The notes under the pieces are model-generated. The model had not been told where the DNA came from, ran no database searches, and saw only the letters and a program-made list of their open reading frames with translations. From assembly GCA_003550325.1 (NCBI GenBank), contig QKWP01000117.1:129378-193377 (forward strand): DNA of 64,000 bases. Direction: 5' to 3'. Source of the stretch: Gigaspora rosea. Lineage: Eukaryota > Glomeromycota > Glomeromycetes > Diversisporales > Gigasporaceae. The position numbers and the translations under genes are program-made. This document shows, one piece after another, positions 12,015 to 24,942 of this stretch (the first letter of the stretch is position 1; each line of letters begins with the position of its first letter).

Positions 12015-14451
12015 CTATTGAATATTTTTAATATTTTTAATAAAATTTATATATAGGTGAAAATACAATCTTTAGTTAGTAAAAATTTTTGATATGACAA
12101 ATTTAAAATTAATACTTTGCCAAAGTATTGTATAAAGCTAACTGAATTAATTTAAATATTTTTTAGAGTGACCTCTCCTATCTACTTTTTTAACAATTAT
12201 GCAAAAAATAACTTTTGCAAACAAATTTGCTTGCAAAACAGATGAAAAGATAATTTTTAATATAAACTTGTTTTAAGGTTATTTTAAGAGAACATAATCT
12301 ATAACTATTATTCTTTTTGTTTCTTTATTTATTATTTATTTTATTTTATATTTACAATTATTTCTAAAGCCATTGGTATAATGCCTATCTTTATTTAGTT
12401 ACTGTTTTTTCTATATAGTTAATTTTTACTATACTACTATAAAAAGTATATTATTCTTATTATATGCTAATTGAAACAATCCTTTGTCTAAACTGATATG
12501 TATACTAGTTCTGAATATATTACTCAAATTTGACTAACTAAAATCATTCAATGTTTCTTTATTACTCTTTTTTTTAACTTCTAATATATGTGCTTTAGTT
12601 CTTAACAGAATTAGAAGCTATATCTGATGAAACTTCTTTTAAGAAAATGCCTGAGCCTTGAAGATTGTATGCCATAATAAAGACAATAAAAGCCTTTTTA
12701 TATATATACTTTTCTGAATTCATATAGTCTTCTTTTTGAATATTTGTATAAGATGTATAGTATGAATTAATTTAGAAAAGTGATATATTTTTTTGTCTTG
12801 CAAAAGATGAAAATAAAGCATTTGATTGTTTTAAAACAGAGTATAGTCCAAAATAAGTATAAACTATAATACAGGATTGTTTTAGAAGGATAGTAAAAGG
12901 AGTTAATTGGTCTTTAGAATAATTTATCTTAGTTATCTTTTATAGAAGAATTGAGTAGTATAAAATATTTATATTTCGAATATTATATATTTAAAGGCTT
13001 GCTTTTTGCTCTTAGAAGTTTTTCTTTAGACTTCAATTCATTAAATTAATAATAACAAATAGTTGTTTATTAAAAATCCTATTCAAATTTTTACAATATT
13101 GTTATAAAATTATGAATATATCTTTACAAGATCATTACTATATTAAAATAAATTAATTTGATCCTAAATATTTTTTTCTTACTGTAAATAAATTTTTACA
13201 ATTTTTATATTTCTTTTAAAATTATCCATTATCTTTAATTTAATTACCTTGTACCACATCTTAGAAATATTATAATATAGCAAGAACTGCATTCCAAACT
13301 AGTCTTTTGAACTAGTCTAAGCAGTACACAGTCCATAAATTGAAACCAGTTCAAATCAGTCTGTCTGTAATAAATTCTGTGATCACATAATTTAACATAA
13401 ATTTTATATATAAATTTTATATATTACTTTAAATATATAACTATATAATTAAGGCTAAATCAAACTTGAAATCAATTTACTAGAATTGGTTTTCATGTAT
13501 ATCCTTTAATTGCTAAAAACTAAATTAAAGTTAAAAAATTTACTGGTTCCTAACAACCCAAACAAAATAATTTCTTTATCTATTTCTGCTTTACAATTAT
13601 CTTTTATTGCAAGTAATTATTTTTATTTATATAAAAAATTATATTATTGTTAGAATATATTTTATTCAAAATTTCAATACAAAATTTAATAAAATTTGAT
13701 TTTTTTAGATAAATTGAATTATATATTTTTATTTATTTAAATTAAAGCTTATAAAACAATAATATAAATAAAAATATAAATCAAATATATTTCTTTAATA
13801 AAATAAAAAACTTAATACTATTTCACATTTTATATATTATTGGATGTTATATAATAATTTCTATAGTAAAATTTTAAAATATCAAATTTTTTATTAAAGC
13901 AACAAGTTTAAATTTAAAAAAATTTTTAACAAGAAAAAAGAATCTATGTTCCAATTCAAGTTAGTAACTAGAACTTTATGAATAGTAGCATGGTATTATG
14001 CATATACTAATAAGTCAATTTGAGATATGATAGTTAAAATTCACCATTCCTATTGGTTGCAAGTAGACCAGTTTGTGAACTATACTAAACTAGGACCAGT
14101 TCATGGACCAGTTTATGAAATTTGGTTTGGTTTGTGGTCCACTGCTCAGACCCAGTCTTTTGAACTAAAACCAAACCTGAACAAACTATAATATCTATAC
14201 TACACCTTAAATTAATTAGTTAATTGATTTATATATTGATCAATTACTATAATTAATTAATTAATCTATCAATTAATTAATTCTTTAATTTATTATTTTC
14301 AAACTCTATGATTTCTTTCCTTTCTATATATTCAAAAATAATTTCTTTGAGTTTTCTATCTTTTAGAAGTTGTTATGTTCTATTGCTGACTAAACTTGGC
14401 TTTATAATCTAACAATCTAGCAACTTGATAATAAAACAAATCTAGTTTCTA
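12015..14451. other. AT-rich gene-free block
   Basis: No supported gene in about 2.4 kb. A few words reminiscent of Sel1-type repeats can be read near 12800-12840 on the plus strand, but too weakly to annotate. Repeats of CCAGTTCA/TGAACTGG type words occur near 13260-13380 and 14050-14170. Confidence 0.4.
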
Positions 14452-15012
14452 GTAGGATTATAATTTAATTCATGATCTGTATACCAAACAAAAGCTGCAT
14501 ATTTTATCATATATAGTAAAATTGTAGAAAATCAATTATTGTTTATCAAATTTTTAGAATCTTGCACTGTCAGAGCAATAACAAATTTTTTTACTAAACT
14601 AACCTTTTTTTTCTACTAAACAAAAGTTGTATAGCACATTTTTGCGATTCTAATAGTAGCAAAATCATTAAAATTGGACCAGAAAATCATAAAATATCAT
14701 TAAAAAACTTTTTGCAACCATCTAGAGTTTCTATATAAACAATAATATTGTTTGTATAGAAATTGCAAACCATTTTTTAATGATATCTTGTAATATACTG
14801 GTCCAATTTTAATAATTTTACTACTATTAGAATCGCAAAAATGTGCTTTACAACTTTGTTTAGTAGAAGAAAGATTAGATTAGTAAAAAAATTCGTTATT
14901 GCTCTAACAATACCAGATTCCAGAAATTTGATAAACAATAATTGATTTTCCCTATATTTTACTATAGAATTTCACTGTTTGGTATATGGATTATGAATTA
15001 AATAATGTACTA
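14452..15012. repeat. Long palindromic element, centre near 14740
   Basis: The left arm (AATTTAATTCATGATCTGTA at about 14462) pairs with the right arm ending TTATGAATTAAATAATGTAC. Inner arms at 14525-14700 and 14765-14950 match closely, with TAGTAGCAAAATCATTAAAA opposite its complement. There is no frame across it. It belongs to the recurring-core palindromes described in the findings. Confidence 0.75.
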
Positions 15013-15195
15013 CTAGTTACTAATAAGACTTTTTAGTATGTAATATCACTAGGAAAAACAGAACTCTGAATAATATATATAGATGTTATATTAAAATTTT
15101 GTATAAAAAAATTACTTTTTTACTAAAATATTATATTTGAAAAGTGGTTATTTGCCAAAAGGATATATTTAAAAGTGAATAAAAGCTTTTAATAT

Positions 15196-15722
15196 TAATT
15201 CGTAATCCATGAGTAAGAGAAAGAATTTGATTAGTAATCGGCAGGGTGCATATTATAATCAAAACAATTAATACCCATAATCTGGAGCCATTTTTAAAAC
15301 TTTTCGATTTCTACAAAGGTAACATCTTTTGTGTTTCTATAAAAAGTGTAACGGCGATTTTCCTCTTCTTAAAAGTGGTGAATTCATCAAAATTGACCCA
15401 ATGGACTGTGAGATATTATCATTTTATCTTCACGATCATATGAAATTTTTTTTGCAGATCATCAAAGAAAATTTCATATAATCGTGAAAATAAATGCTAA
15501 TATCTCACAGTCCATTGGGTCAATTTTGATAAATTTACCAATTTTAGGAAGAGGAAAATCGCCATTACAATTTTTATAGAAATACAAAGGATATTACCTT
15601 TGCAGAAATCAAGAAATTTTACAAATGGCTCCAGATTATGGGTATTAATTGTTTTGATTATAATATGCACTCTGCTGATCACTAATCAAATCCTTTCTCT
15701 TACTCACAGATTACGAATTAAG
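15196..15722. repeat. Long palindrome retaining CG, centre near 15458
   Basis: Two inverted copies of about 255 bases flank a short loop (15441-15470). Each arm contains the same roughly 60-codon open frame (15246-15443 plus, 15682-15497 minus), so that frame is a property of the repeat and not proof of a gene. Unlike its surroundings it still contains several CG dinucleotides, which suggests a younger insertion. Confidence 0.8.
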
Positions 15723-15789
15723 CTATTTAAAACAAATAAAAATAATAATTTAAATAGGTTATATTTGAAATTTGAATAATGAAATAAAA

Positions 15790-16011
15790 TTAATTAGCTC
15801 TAATTAAAAGTGGATAAAATTATAAAAAGTTTATATTAANAAAAAAATTTTTTTTAAAACAATACTTTTTTTGAGAAAACTTTTTTTTGAAAAAAAATAT
15901 TTGTTATATTTGTTAAATAGATAAAATTACTTAAATATTAAAGCTTATATATAAAATAAAGTTAATTAGCTCTAATTAAAAGTGGATAAAATTATAAAAA
16001 GTTTATATTAA
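15790..16011 (+). repeat. 50-base direct repeat beside a scaffold N
   Basis: A 50-base stretch starting TTAATTAGCTCTAATTAAAA occurs at 15790-15839, right before the N at 15840, and again at 15962-16011. The placement against the N suggests an assembly join; a true repeat cannot be excluded. Confidence 0.7.
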
Positions 16012-18554
16012 AGCAAATATAACTTCTATATATATTATTCAAAGTTCTAAAGAAACATTACTAACTAATAATATGCTAGCAAAATTCATATAATAGAGGG
16101 TTTTAAAGTCAACAAATAAGTGATATATTTTGAAAATAAATAGAATTTTTTTAATAGCATTTTTAATATATTGTATTATAAATAAAAAAAATTGAGTTTT
16201 TGATTTTAACTTTGAAGCCCCAAATTAATATAATTTATTTTCTGTTTTATATTTACCTCTTGCAGAAACATAATCCTCTCTCAAAATTTTTCAGAAACTA
16301 GAGTATTTCTAATTATATTTGTACTATATATTCCTAAAAATAAGCTATCTAGTAATATGAGTTGGTAGCTACTAGTAGATATCTACTAGTATAATCTACT
16401 AGCAAACACTAGTAGATACTATTAGATATTTATATACAAGATAGATACCATTAGCTAAAATTAAAAGCTAATAGAATTTGCCTATTTATTATACTAATTA
16501 TAAAATATCAATAAGAAATTTAGATATTACTTGAGTAAATACATAAGCATCTAAATTGCAAACATTAATATACAATATTTAAGATACTTGTTTTTAAAGC
16601 ATACCATTTTTTGTTAGATTGAATATAATTAGTAAATCTACTCATAAAGATAGCTATAGTAGTTACTATCTACTGCTAGCTACCAATAGAATTATAGTAT
16701 TTAGTAGAATCTCTATCACTGAAGCTACCTAAAAAACATGGGTAGCATATTTTTAAATTGTTGAATTTTTTGAAAAATTGAAACACATACTAATAAAAAG
16801 TTGTTCAAATAATACCAAATTTTTACTATAGATGTATTCTAATGTCCTAAACAAGTTGCTTAATAGCACTTTTAAGAATTTATTTAGTAAGATTGGACTT
16901 TTTATGTAGCAACTAATACTAGGTTTTTTTAAATTTTTGAAAAAAATTAGAGGGTAGCTTATTTTTAGAAATATATATATTTTGTATTTATTCTTATAAT
17001 TATATTTTATTCTCAAACTTTTAGTCCAGTTTCATTATAATACTAACAATTATATTAACTTATATAATTGTACTATAACTAGACTTATTCTTTAGTAATT
17101 AGTATGTTTTATGCCAAATAATTTACAAATATCTTGCAGTACCATATGATTGGTATACTAAGTTTTTGAAATTTTGTAGATTATTTTATTAGAAAAATTT
17201 AACATAGTAATTTTATAATAAAGTCAGTGCATTTAAAATATTATTACTTCTGTTCTAATAAAGCAATTTCAATTCTATAACATGTAAATAAAATATTAAA
17301 ATTATTGTTTTAAAACTATATAGAGATATTTTCTAATTTATATTATTAACTTCATTAATAACAAAAAAAATTTTTTTATTTCTTTGAAGTCTCACTATTC
17401 TACATTAATAAATTTACATATATTAACTGAAGTTTTAAATATATAAAAAACCCTCCAATTGCAAGTTCAATACTATCTGGCTGCAATAATCTGTGTTCTG
17501 ATACAACCTGTCATATTAACTTCTATAGATATAAAATTTAACTGAATTAGGAACCTTCATTAGCCATATCAAAGACTAACTCTTTTAGATTCTTCCTATT
17601 TAAGTTACTGAATAGGATATTCTTATCCAAAAGAAACAAAATAAATAAATGAAAATAAAAGGAAGAATAAAAGAGGGAAAAACTATCTCAACCTAAATGA
17701 ATAACCAAAAGTATATATAAAAAATAAAAGGAAAACAAAGATAGAAAAAACAAAAAAGGTGATAACAGAACTAAAAAGTATACTATATATTTGTACTAGA
17801 TTATAAAAATTATATAATATACTAAATGAATAAGTCTCTACTCTATAACCATTTATATATTATATATAATGTAGGTAAAAACATGAAAACCCTAAAAATC
17901 TGTAGAAAACCTTGTGCCTAAAAGAACCTTTTTAAAAAAAATTTGTATTAAATTTTTCTCCAAAATATCATACATGCTATTTATTATTTATTTTGATGAA
18001 CCTAAAACTTGATTCTAATTAGATAGGTGCTTTTCTAACTTCGATAAGGTAAATATTGTTAATCTTTTGAAGAGGTAAGCTGAATTTTCTACTTTTGGCA
18101 AAATTTTGAAAAGCCCAAAAAGAAATATCAAGAATACCAAACTTGTAAGAGTGTAAAATTTATGCTTTAAAGAATAATATATCTAACTAAAAGTTTATAA
18201 CTGCTTAAGCTTTTGTATCTTTTGAAAAAAACTTTAGAATTGTTGCCCTACTACATCTTTTATAATAATAAAGTCTTCCACCCAAAGAGCCAAACCCAAA
18301 AATAGAGTTCTTTTTTAGCTCTATTTCAGTTTTCTTATGTTTGATCTGAAACTTTTTATCCAAGTTACTTCTAGATAAAGCTTTTGTTATATGCAAATAT
18401 GTTCAGATAAATTTGTTTGCAAACCTCTACAAATTAAAAAATAGGTTGTATTACTCTATTACTTAAAAACATTTATAGTTTGAACTTTAAATTCTTTTAA
18501 AAGAAAAAATATCAAATTGACAATCAGATAATTTTTAATACTTAGACCTTAAAG
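16012..18554. other. AT-rich DNA with short repeats, no gene
   Basis: It contains repeated CTACTAGTAGATATCTACTA words at 16365-16440 and related ones at 16640-16735. Open frames at 16753-17016 and 18205-18396 on the minus strand are Lys/Ile/Asn-rich with no family signature and are not called genes. Confidence 0.45.
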
Positions 18555-19240
18555 ATGGACCAATTAATATTGTCAGAAATTAATAAGCTTGCTAATAACT
18601 ATCAAAAGAGTATTGGCATAAAGAAGGATAAATATAAGATGTTTGAATTATTTAAAATAGAGAATGCTACTAAAATGTGTAATATTGGACATTGCTATTA
18701 CTATAGTATTGAAGTTGAAAGAGATTTATATAAAGCATTTGATTATTGCCAAAACTTTGCAGAAATAGGTGATGCAGTTGGAAATGTGTAATATCAAATA
18801 CTGTTAGAGTACTAACATTTATTAGAAAATATTTTAATAGATATTAGAAAATAAAGATTAGCACCCTTATAATATTGGAATTGGAGTTGAAAAGAATTTT
18901 TGTAAAGCAAATATGTATTTCAAAAAGTAGCAAAAATAAGAGATATATATGCTTGTGGTCAATGTTATTATAAAAGAATTGGAGAAGTAGAAATAGATAT
19001 AAAAAAGTATTTGAACATTATCTAAAATCTGCAGAAATAGAAAATGTTAAAAGAATAAAAAAAATTAGAGAATATTATTTAAATAGAACTGGAGTCAACA
19101 AAAATAAAGTTAAGGCATTTGAATATTATCAAAAATTTGCTAATATGGATAATGTTATTGGATATTAAATATTGGTTATTGCTATAAATATGGAATTGAT
19201 GTTAAAAAAGCTAAATATAAAGCCAAATATCATATAACCA
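18555..19240 (+). pseudogene. Decayed Sel1-repeat protein gene
   Basis: The first 78 codons (18555-18791) read as one to two Sel1-like repeats: YQKSIGIKKDKYKMFEL, then NIGHCYYYSIEVERDLYKAF and YCQNFAEIGDA. Sel1 repeats are TPR-like scaffolding helices with the pattern GxxYxxGxGVxxDxxKAxxYYxxAAxxG. Beyond the stop, at least four more repeat fragments can be followed to 19240 in shifting frames (IGVEKNFCKA, KYLNIIKNLQK-like and VKAFEYYQKFANMDN), so several frameshifts and stops have destroyed the gene. In Rhizophagus such repeats are often joined to kinases (known); no kinase part is seen here. Confidence 0.6.
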
Positions 19241-20298
19241 ATCAAAAGTGCTAAAATACAGTAACTTGATTATATTTCTATATTAGTTTTAGCATACTGA
19301 TTATCTTTTGAACATATTTTGATTTTATTGGTTGGTATATCAACATTAAACTATGAATCACTGAGAAAATTAGTTAATCATTAGATAATCTGGGCAGCAA
19401 AAAGTTCTAATCAAAAATTCTAGAAATTAATTATCTAAATATTTGGTTGAATATAATTTTTTTAATATTTGCTAATATATTCATATTTTTTAGTAATTAT
19501 ATATTTTATTTATAGTAGAGCAGTTGTTTCTTGTACTTGTTCTTGCATTTGCACTATTCTTATATTTATTGTTGAACTTGAAACCAATATACAAAATATT
19601 TTCAAATTTATGAATTAGTACAAAATAGTTTGTAAATATAAGGCAATCAAACAAAAAAAGTAAATTTGGCAAATTCACATTTTACAATTTTGTGTTTTTA
19701 AGGTTTTAATAAGGGCATCAAAAATGATATAATAATTACTCAAATGTTTCAAATATTATAATAATTGCTCAACTATAATAATAGTCATAATCGTCTTATA
19801 TATTTCTATTAATTTTTTACATTTAGATTACATTTTTCAGATATGATCAATTCAAACTGTTAAAGTGAACAGACTCAAAATTAAAGTATATAGATAAATT
19901 AGAATGTTAATTATGCTTATTTTATATTTAATTTTTCTATATAAAATTTTAATGAGATAAAATATGCATAATTTAGAAATATTCGTATTAATGTGCATTT
20001 ATTTATATGATTAAAGAATCATGCACATGCATAAAACCCATCTCTACTTATAACCAAGAACATTAATATTATTGTTATTCATTATATTACTAATATTAGC
20101 CTAATTTCTTATAATCATCTCTAACTATACCAAACTAGCTATTTAGAAATTTTTGTTGGTATAGTTAAATTCAGTATATAACTTTTTTTATATATTGAAT
20201 ATGTATAAAAGGTTCATTATAAAAGCTAACCAATAAAGTTTATTCATGTAATCATACATATTTTTTAAAAAATTCTAACATATTTTATAGTGTTATGG
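19241..20298. other. AT-rich DNA, nothing recognised
   Basis: No supported gene, repeat family or RNA. The open frame at 19490-19678 (-) is compositionally non-coding. Confidence 0.5.
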
Positions 20299-20299
20299 A

Positions 20300-20482
20300 A
20301 GGACCCCAAAGAACTCTGATATAACTCAGAGGTTACTAAAAAAAAAATTTTGTATAGAAATTCATCAAATATTGCATTTTTATATAGTAAATTTTTTTAA
20401 ATTTTTGGCCTATTTTATACACCTATTTGGCTGATATTATACAAACTCAGATCTAAGTTGTATCAGAGTTCTTCAGGGTTCT
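20300..20482. mobile_element. 183-bp MITE with 7-8 bp target duplication
   Basis: The terminal repeat AGGACCCCAAAGAACTCTGA at 20300 pairs with the complement of the right end (AGAACCCTGAAGAACTCTGA read inward). GTTATGG flanks both sides (20292-20298 and 20483-20489). Related ends occur at 34,772 and 38,140-38,160. The length and a 7-8 base duplication suit a hAT-type non-autonomous element. Confidence 0.7.
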
Positions 20483-20489
20483 GTTATGG

Positions 20490-21254
20490 GCTAATTAGTG
20501 ATTTTTGTTACTAAATAGTCCAAGTCAAATAGTAGGCACTAAAACTTTGTAGTATTAATAATACTATGTTTTTGAACAAAAATAAGTGTTTTATTAAAAC
20601 CTTAATCACTTATTTTTTATAAAAGGAGTCACTAATTCTTATTATTCACATTGCTTATAAATACACTCTTTAACTCAGGTTATTTATATTATAATTTAAT
20701 CATAATATATTAATTAATAATCTCAATAGAATTGATAGTATTACTATATTGGGACAATAGTAAATTTTAAAGATAAGTACAATATAAATTTTTATTATCT
20801 CTTAAATTGTAGTAGAGCACAGACAAATTAGCCTGTATTTTTGTACTTTTTTAGCTCTAATTTATTTATTTAAAATACTAAAATAATTTAATAAAACCTT
20901 GTACAATTATATTTGAAAATAAGAATAACCTTTTTGCAAATTAGTTTTTATATTATAAGAAAAAAATTAAAATTATATATAAGTTAATAATAGATAATTT
21001 TAAAAAATTTATTTAAAAAATTTTATTACAATTCTCTGTGATCTTATTTAGTTTTAGTTTTAGAACTATAGTTCTTAAAACAATATCGTAGTTTATATAA
21101 AGAATGGCAACTTTTATTATTGCAACTTTAATGATTTACTTGTAAAAATTAAAACTTGTATTAGAAGAAAATATTTTTTAAAGACAGGAAAATATAAAAT
21201 TTAAAAAAATTTAATGCCTGTGTTACAATCTAAAAAATATGCTTAAATCCGAGT
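20490..21254. other. AT-rich DNA, nothing recognised
   Basis: No gene was found. A short hairpin built on AAATAAGTGTTTT and AAATCACTTATTT words lies near 20580-20615. Confidence 0.45.
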
Positions 21255-21510
21255 ATTGACCAATAATAAGTAATTTTTTTATTAAGTTAATAGCTAATCC
21301 AAAATATCATCAATAAAAAATGATTGGCCGACAATATAAAATTTCTATAAAAATTTTATATAGCCAGCCAATTATTTTTAGTACTATCTTGGTATCTACT
21401 AGGCCAAATTAAATAATCTAACTACTATTAGATATGTCTTAGTAAGCTCTACAAATTTTAACTATTAATATTTGCTATTAACTTAATAAAAAATTACTTA
21501 TCTTTGGATG
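21255..21510. repeat. Inverted-repeat element
   Basis: AATAAGTAATTTTTTTATTA then AGTTAATAGC at about 21266-21295 is mirrored by GCTATTAACTTAATAAAAAA at about 21474-21493. An inner pair (AATGATTGGCCGAC and CAGCCAATTATTTT) supports a palindromic element of roughly 250 bases. Confidence 0.6.
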
Positions 21511-22386
21511 ACAATTTGATTCATGCATATAGTTAAATATCATATAAATTTGCTCCAAATTCTAATATAGAAATTTTGCTAATTATATCCAGATTAGTAC
21601 TAGTATATTTCTTACTATATTAATCAACTATCATACTTCAGTATACAATTTTATACTATTGATTTTTATATAACCATTTTGGGCCCATAATTTGATCAAT
21701 TATTATATGAGCACATAATAATTAATCATTTTGAACATCTATTGTATGAAAAGATAAATTATCAAACTTAAATTTTTTTTGGCTACAAACCTAAGTTTTG
21801 AGTTATATTTAATATATTTAATATTACTTATTCTATTTTATGCTTACACCTCTTTTATTTATCTTTAAGAGATCCAAATTGACCTTTTTACCAAGTACAC
21901 TATATACTTACTTTTACTATAACAATAGTTTTAATAATTGCTTTTACTTATTAAACACTTAATTGGTTCAATATTTTATTAGAAGTATAATAAATTCCCT
22001 AAAAATTTAATTTTATATACATAATCATGCTAGTATAGTCCAATAGCAGAGTGTAATACAATACTTTTTATTTAATATTATACTTATTAATTGATATAAA
22101 TATTAAGATTTATTTAATCAGCCATATATGATATTCACTAGGATCCCAAAATATATATAGATAGATCAGGTTTATTATAAAATTACTAATAATAAAAAGA
22201 TCTTTAAAAATAATCTCAAAAATTACTATAATAGAAAAGATCTGTATAAAAATCCCAAAAATAGAAGCTGTCTAAAGCCATGTACCCATATGATATTTCA
22301 TGTAAATCAACCAAATAGAGCCATGAAATTTTGTCTATATAGTTCCGATTTGGAAAAGACTTGTATTATCCTATGGTTAATTTCTT
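21511..22386. other. End of the CG-poor block
   Basis: No gene. Short tandem similarity (AAAAGATCTTTAAAAATAAT and AAAAGATCTGTATAAAAATC) lies at 22195-22262. From about 22,380 onward CG dinucleotides become common. Confidence 0.45.
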
Positions 22387-22533
22387 ATGGGTTACGATTC
22401 TGAATTGCAATTACAAAGTGAAAATTCTTTACCAATAAATCTTCCTCCAGGTCGACGTGCACACCAAATGCCCGACTTTGTATCTTGTACCAGGAGCGGA
22501 GTGCAACAAAGTACATGGTTAAGTAGGAAGTGA
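22387..22533 (+). CDS. Small unrecognised open frame or 3' exon
   Basis: ATG 22387 to TGA 22531-22533, 48 codons, with balanced composition and a Pro-Pro-Gly-Arg-Arg segment followed by MPDFVSC. It sits exactly where the base composition changes from CG-poor repeats to CG-containing DNA. No family is recognised. It could be a genuine short gene, an exon, or chance. Confidence 0.25.
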   Translation: MGYDSELQLQSENSLPINLPPGRRAHQMPDFVSCTRSGVQQSTWLSRK

Positions 22534-24180
22534 AAGGGTGTATCCGAATTCGAGGATCTGATTGGATGACAAATTCATGTGATTTATTTATAGTATGGTG
22601 CTCTTGTACGAATTAGGCGATCAAATTTTATAATACTGTATCGATATTAATGTTATTGGTGCTAAAAATTTAAAATCGAATTAGGTGTTGTGTATTTTAA
22701 AATGGCTTACCGTTATTAACCGTTTGATTACAGCCCTGATTACTGTAGGTAAGCGAATATTGTATAAAAGACTAGCACTTCAATGATGAATAGACAATTG
22801 AGACATTTTTTAAAAATTTTATTTTCGCCCTTTTTCAAAATTACTTAAGATAGTTTAATGGATACCTTTTATTTACAAGCCAGTATGTCTAATTCATTTT
22901 TTTTCGTCCTTTTTTCATTTTTACTAAAAATGGTTTAGTATTAGAAGATTCTGTAAATCGATTTTGTTCTTGCAGTTTACAACAGGAATTGACTTAATAA
23001 AGCATTGTTTGCCGTCACAATATACTTGTTATGTATTGTTGAAGACCGTACGTACGTGATTGTTAATATTTTCCAATATATCTGATATGTGTGGATAAAT
23101 GGCACTTGCTAAATAAGGTAATAACAGTATACGTTTATCGCCACACAAATATAGTAATAAATTTGAGTGAAGGAATTTCGTAATACATAAACAATATCTT
23201 CGCCAGTTCTCGTCAAAAATACCTTAACTTGATCTGCTTAAATCTCTCTGCTAAAGCTTGTTGAGAAATAATATTTGTATTGTATGATAAAATTTTGTGA
23301 TTTCGTCAAAATCTTGAGAATAATGCTATCTTGTACGATCTTGTTCTAATAATATCTGTTAAGATCAGCCATGATAAATTAGGTAATCTAACTGTGGATT
23401 TATTGCCATACAAATAAGGTAATATTTTGAGCGAAGATATTTCTTAATACGTAAAATTTGTACCTTGGGTAAATTTATGAAAATCGCTTAAATTTTAATA
23501 AAACATAGATCGAACAGACCAAATCAAGTGAAGCTAGTAAAATGAATTTAGTAAAAAAATAATACCTATATTTTTAATTTATTTCATATGTAAAACAAAA
23601 GTATAGAAACAATTCGAATTTACCTTCAAAAAATTAACTTAGTTTTAGTTTCGAAATGTTAGATCCAGTAGTTATACCCCTTTTAAAATAAAAGCCTTTA
23701 TCAATAAGAAATAGTAACGTCCCTTATCTCGTGATTTCACATTATTATTACAGTATTATTGTCTTTAATAAATATAAAAGTTAAAAAGTATCAATTAGTC
23801 GACCAGACCCTTTTATATAAAGTAACAACTGATAAAGCTTTGATCAATTTCGTCATTACTACTACTGTTATACAATCAATTGAAATTACTATTGTATTCA
23901 CGTGTCTTACAATATGCAGTATACTTGATATAAAGACTATAGAAAAAGCGTTAGTATTGAATTTAATTAATATATTCACTTGTCCAAAAGTTAAACTAAA
24001 AAAAAAAAATCTGAACTCCAGTATCATTCTTACAAGGCCAAGCTCTACAAACACTGACCAAATCTCCTATGCCTCATTTTTTTTTCATTACATCCAAGTT
24101 TGACTAATTATAATTCTGACCTAAAATTTTAACCACTTAATATCTAGATGCTTTCCCGTTCCTGGTTTTGCGCGATGACG
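22534..24180. other. CG-containing intergenic DNA
   Basis: Frames at 23759-24103 (+) and 23791-24054 (-) overlap each other antiparallel and neither has recognisable domains; neither is called. Segments near 23160-23240 and 23400-23480 resemble each other (TTTGAGYGAAGRWATTTCKT type), so an old direct duplication of about 250 bases is possible. Confidence 0.4.
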
Positions 24181-24203
24181 TCGCGCAGCTACCTTATACT
24201 ATC

Positions 24204-24942
24204 ATGAGACTTCGAAATATTGCTGAAGATTCCTACTTATTTTTCAGAGAAGAATTACTTGAAAGTCTTGATTTGTTAAACGATGATCAACTTGTCAAGC
24301 TTACTTCAGATTTAGAATGTGGGTACAAAAAGCGTTAGAGCTTTACCAAAAATGGTTGATTGCTGGCTGCATCTACCACTTAGTATTTGTCGATTAGGTG
24401 GAAAGTATGGATGGGAATTTGCACAAAGCTTTGCACATGTTATTTTAGGAATACATTAGTTTTCAGTACCATCGTTGCGAGAATTGTGTTATGCAAATTT
24501 TATTAAGTTAGACATTGAATCTACTGAATTTAATGATTTCGGCCTACCATCTGCATTACTTAATCCTGAATTTAGTTGCGAATTTCATCAATTTATTCAA
24601 GAACGAAAACCCTTACACCATTTTCCAAAGATGTATGAATTTGAAAAAATCGAATTTGGTATGTCTTGGTGCACCAGCAACAAGTTCAATAAGTGGGATC
24701 TTAAAACACATCCGAATATGACAAGTAATCTTCAACAGTCAAAATTACGGCTTGCAAGTTTACCACTTACTGAGATCGGTTGTAATTCTTTGGATTTAGC
24801 AGAACTTAGAATAGAGAAACGTCAGCAGCAGACAAAATTTATAAATGATTCAATTTCAATTAAGGAAAATCTTAACGATAGTGATAGTAATCGCGAAGAA
24901 AGAGCTAATAAATTGTTTGAATATTTATTTGTTCGTAAATAG
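24204..24942 (+). pseudogene. Broken unrecognised protein gene
   Basis: The longest piece, 24475-24942 (155 codons, TAG at the end), has good codon balance and a charged C-terminus. Upstream in the same frame a further stretch (WLHLPLSICRLGG then WEFAQSFAHVILG) runs from about 24356 and is separated from it by one TAG at 24457-24459. Before that, a coding-like stretch from ATG 24204 (AEDSYLFFREELLESLDLL) lies in another frame and ends at a TAG at 24337-24339. So one stop and at least one frame change interrupt a gene of about 245 codons; an unseen intron is an alternative. No domain is recognised. Confidence 0.45.

Noticed and set aside
15246..15682. Two similar ~62-codon proteins facing each other
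   Set aside because: They are the same stretch in the two arms of a palindrome; similarity follows from the inverted repeat and no family matches.
23759..24103. A 114-codon plus-strand gene, with an 87-codon minus-strand frame through it
   Set aside because: Neither frame has a domain and each weakens the other; the composition is Ile/Thr-rich as expected by chance.
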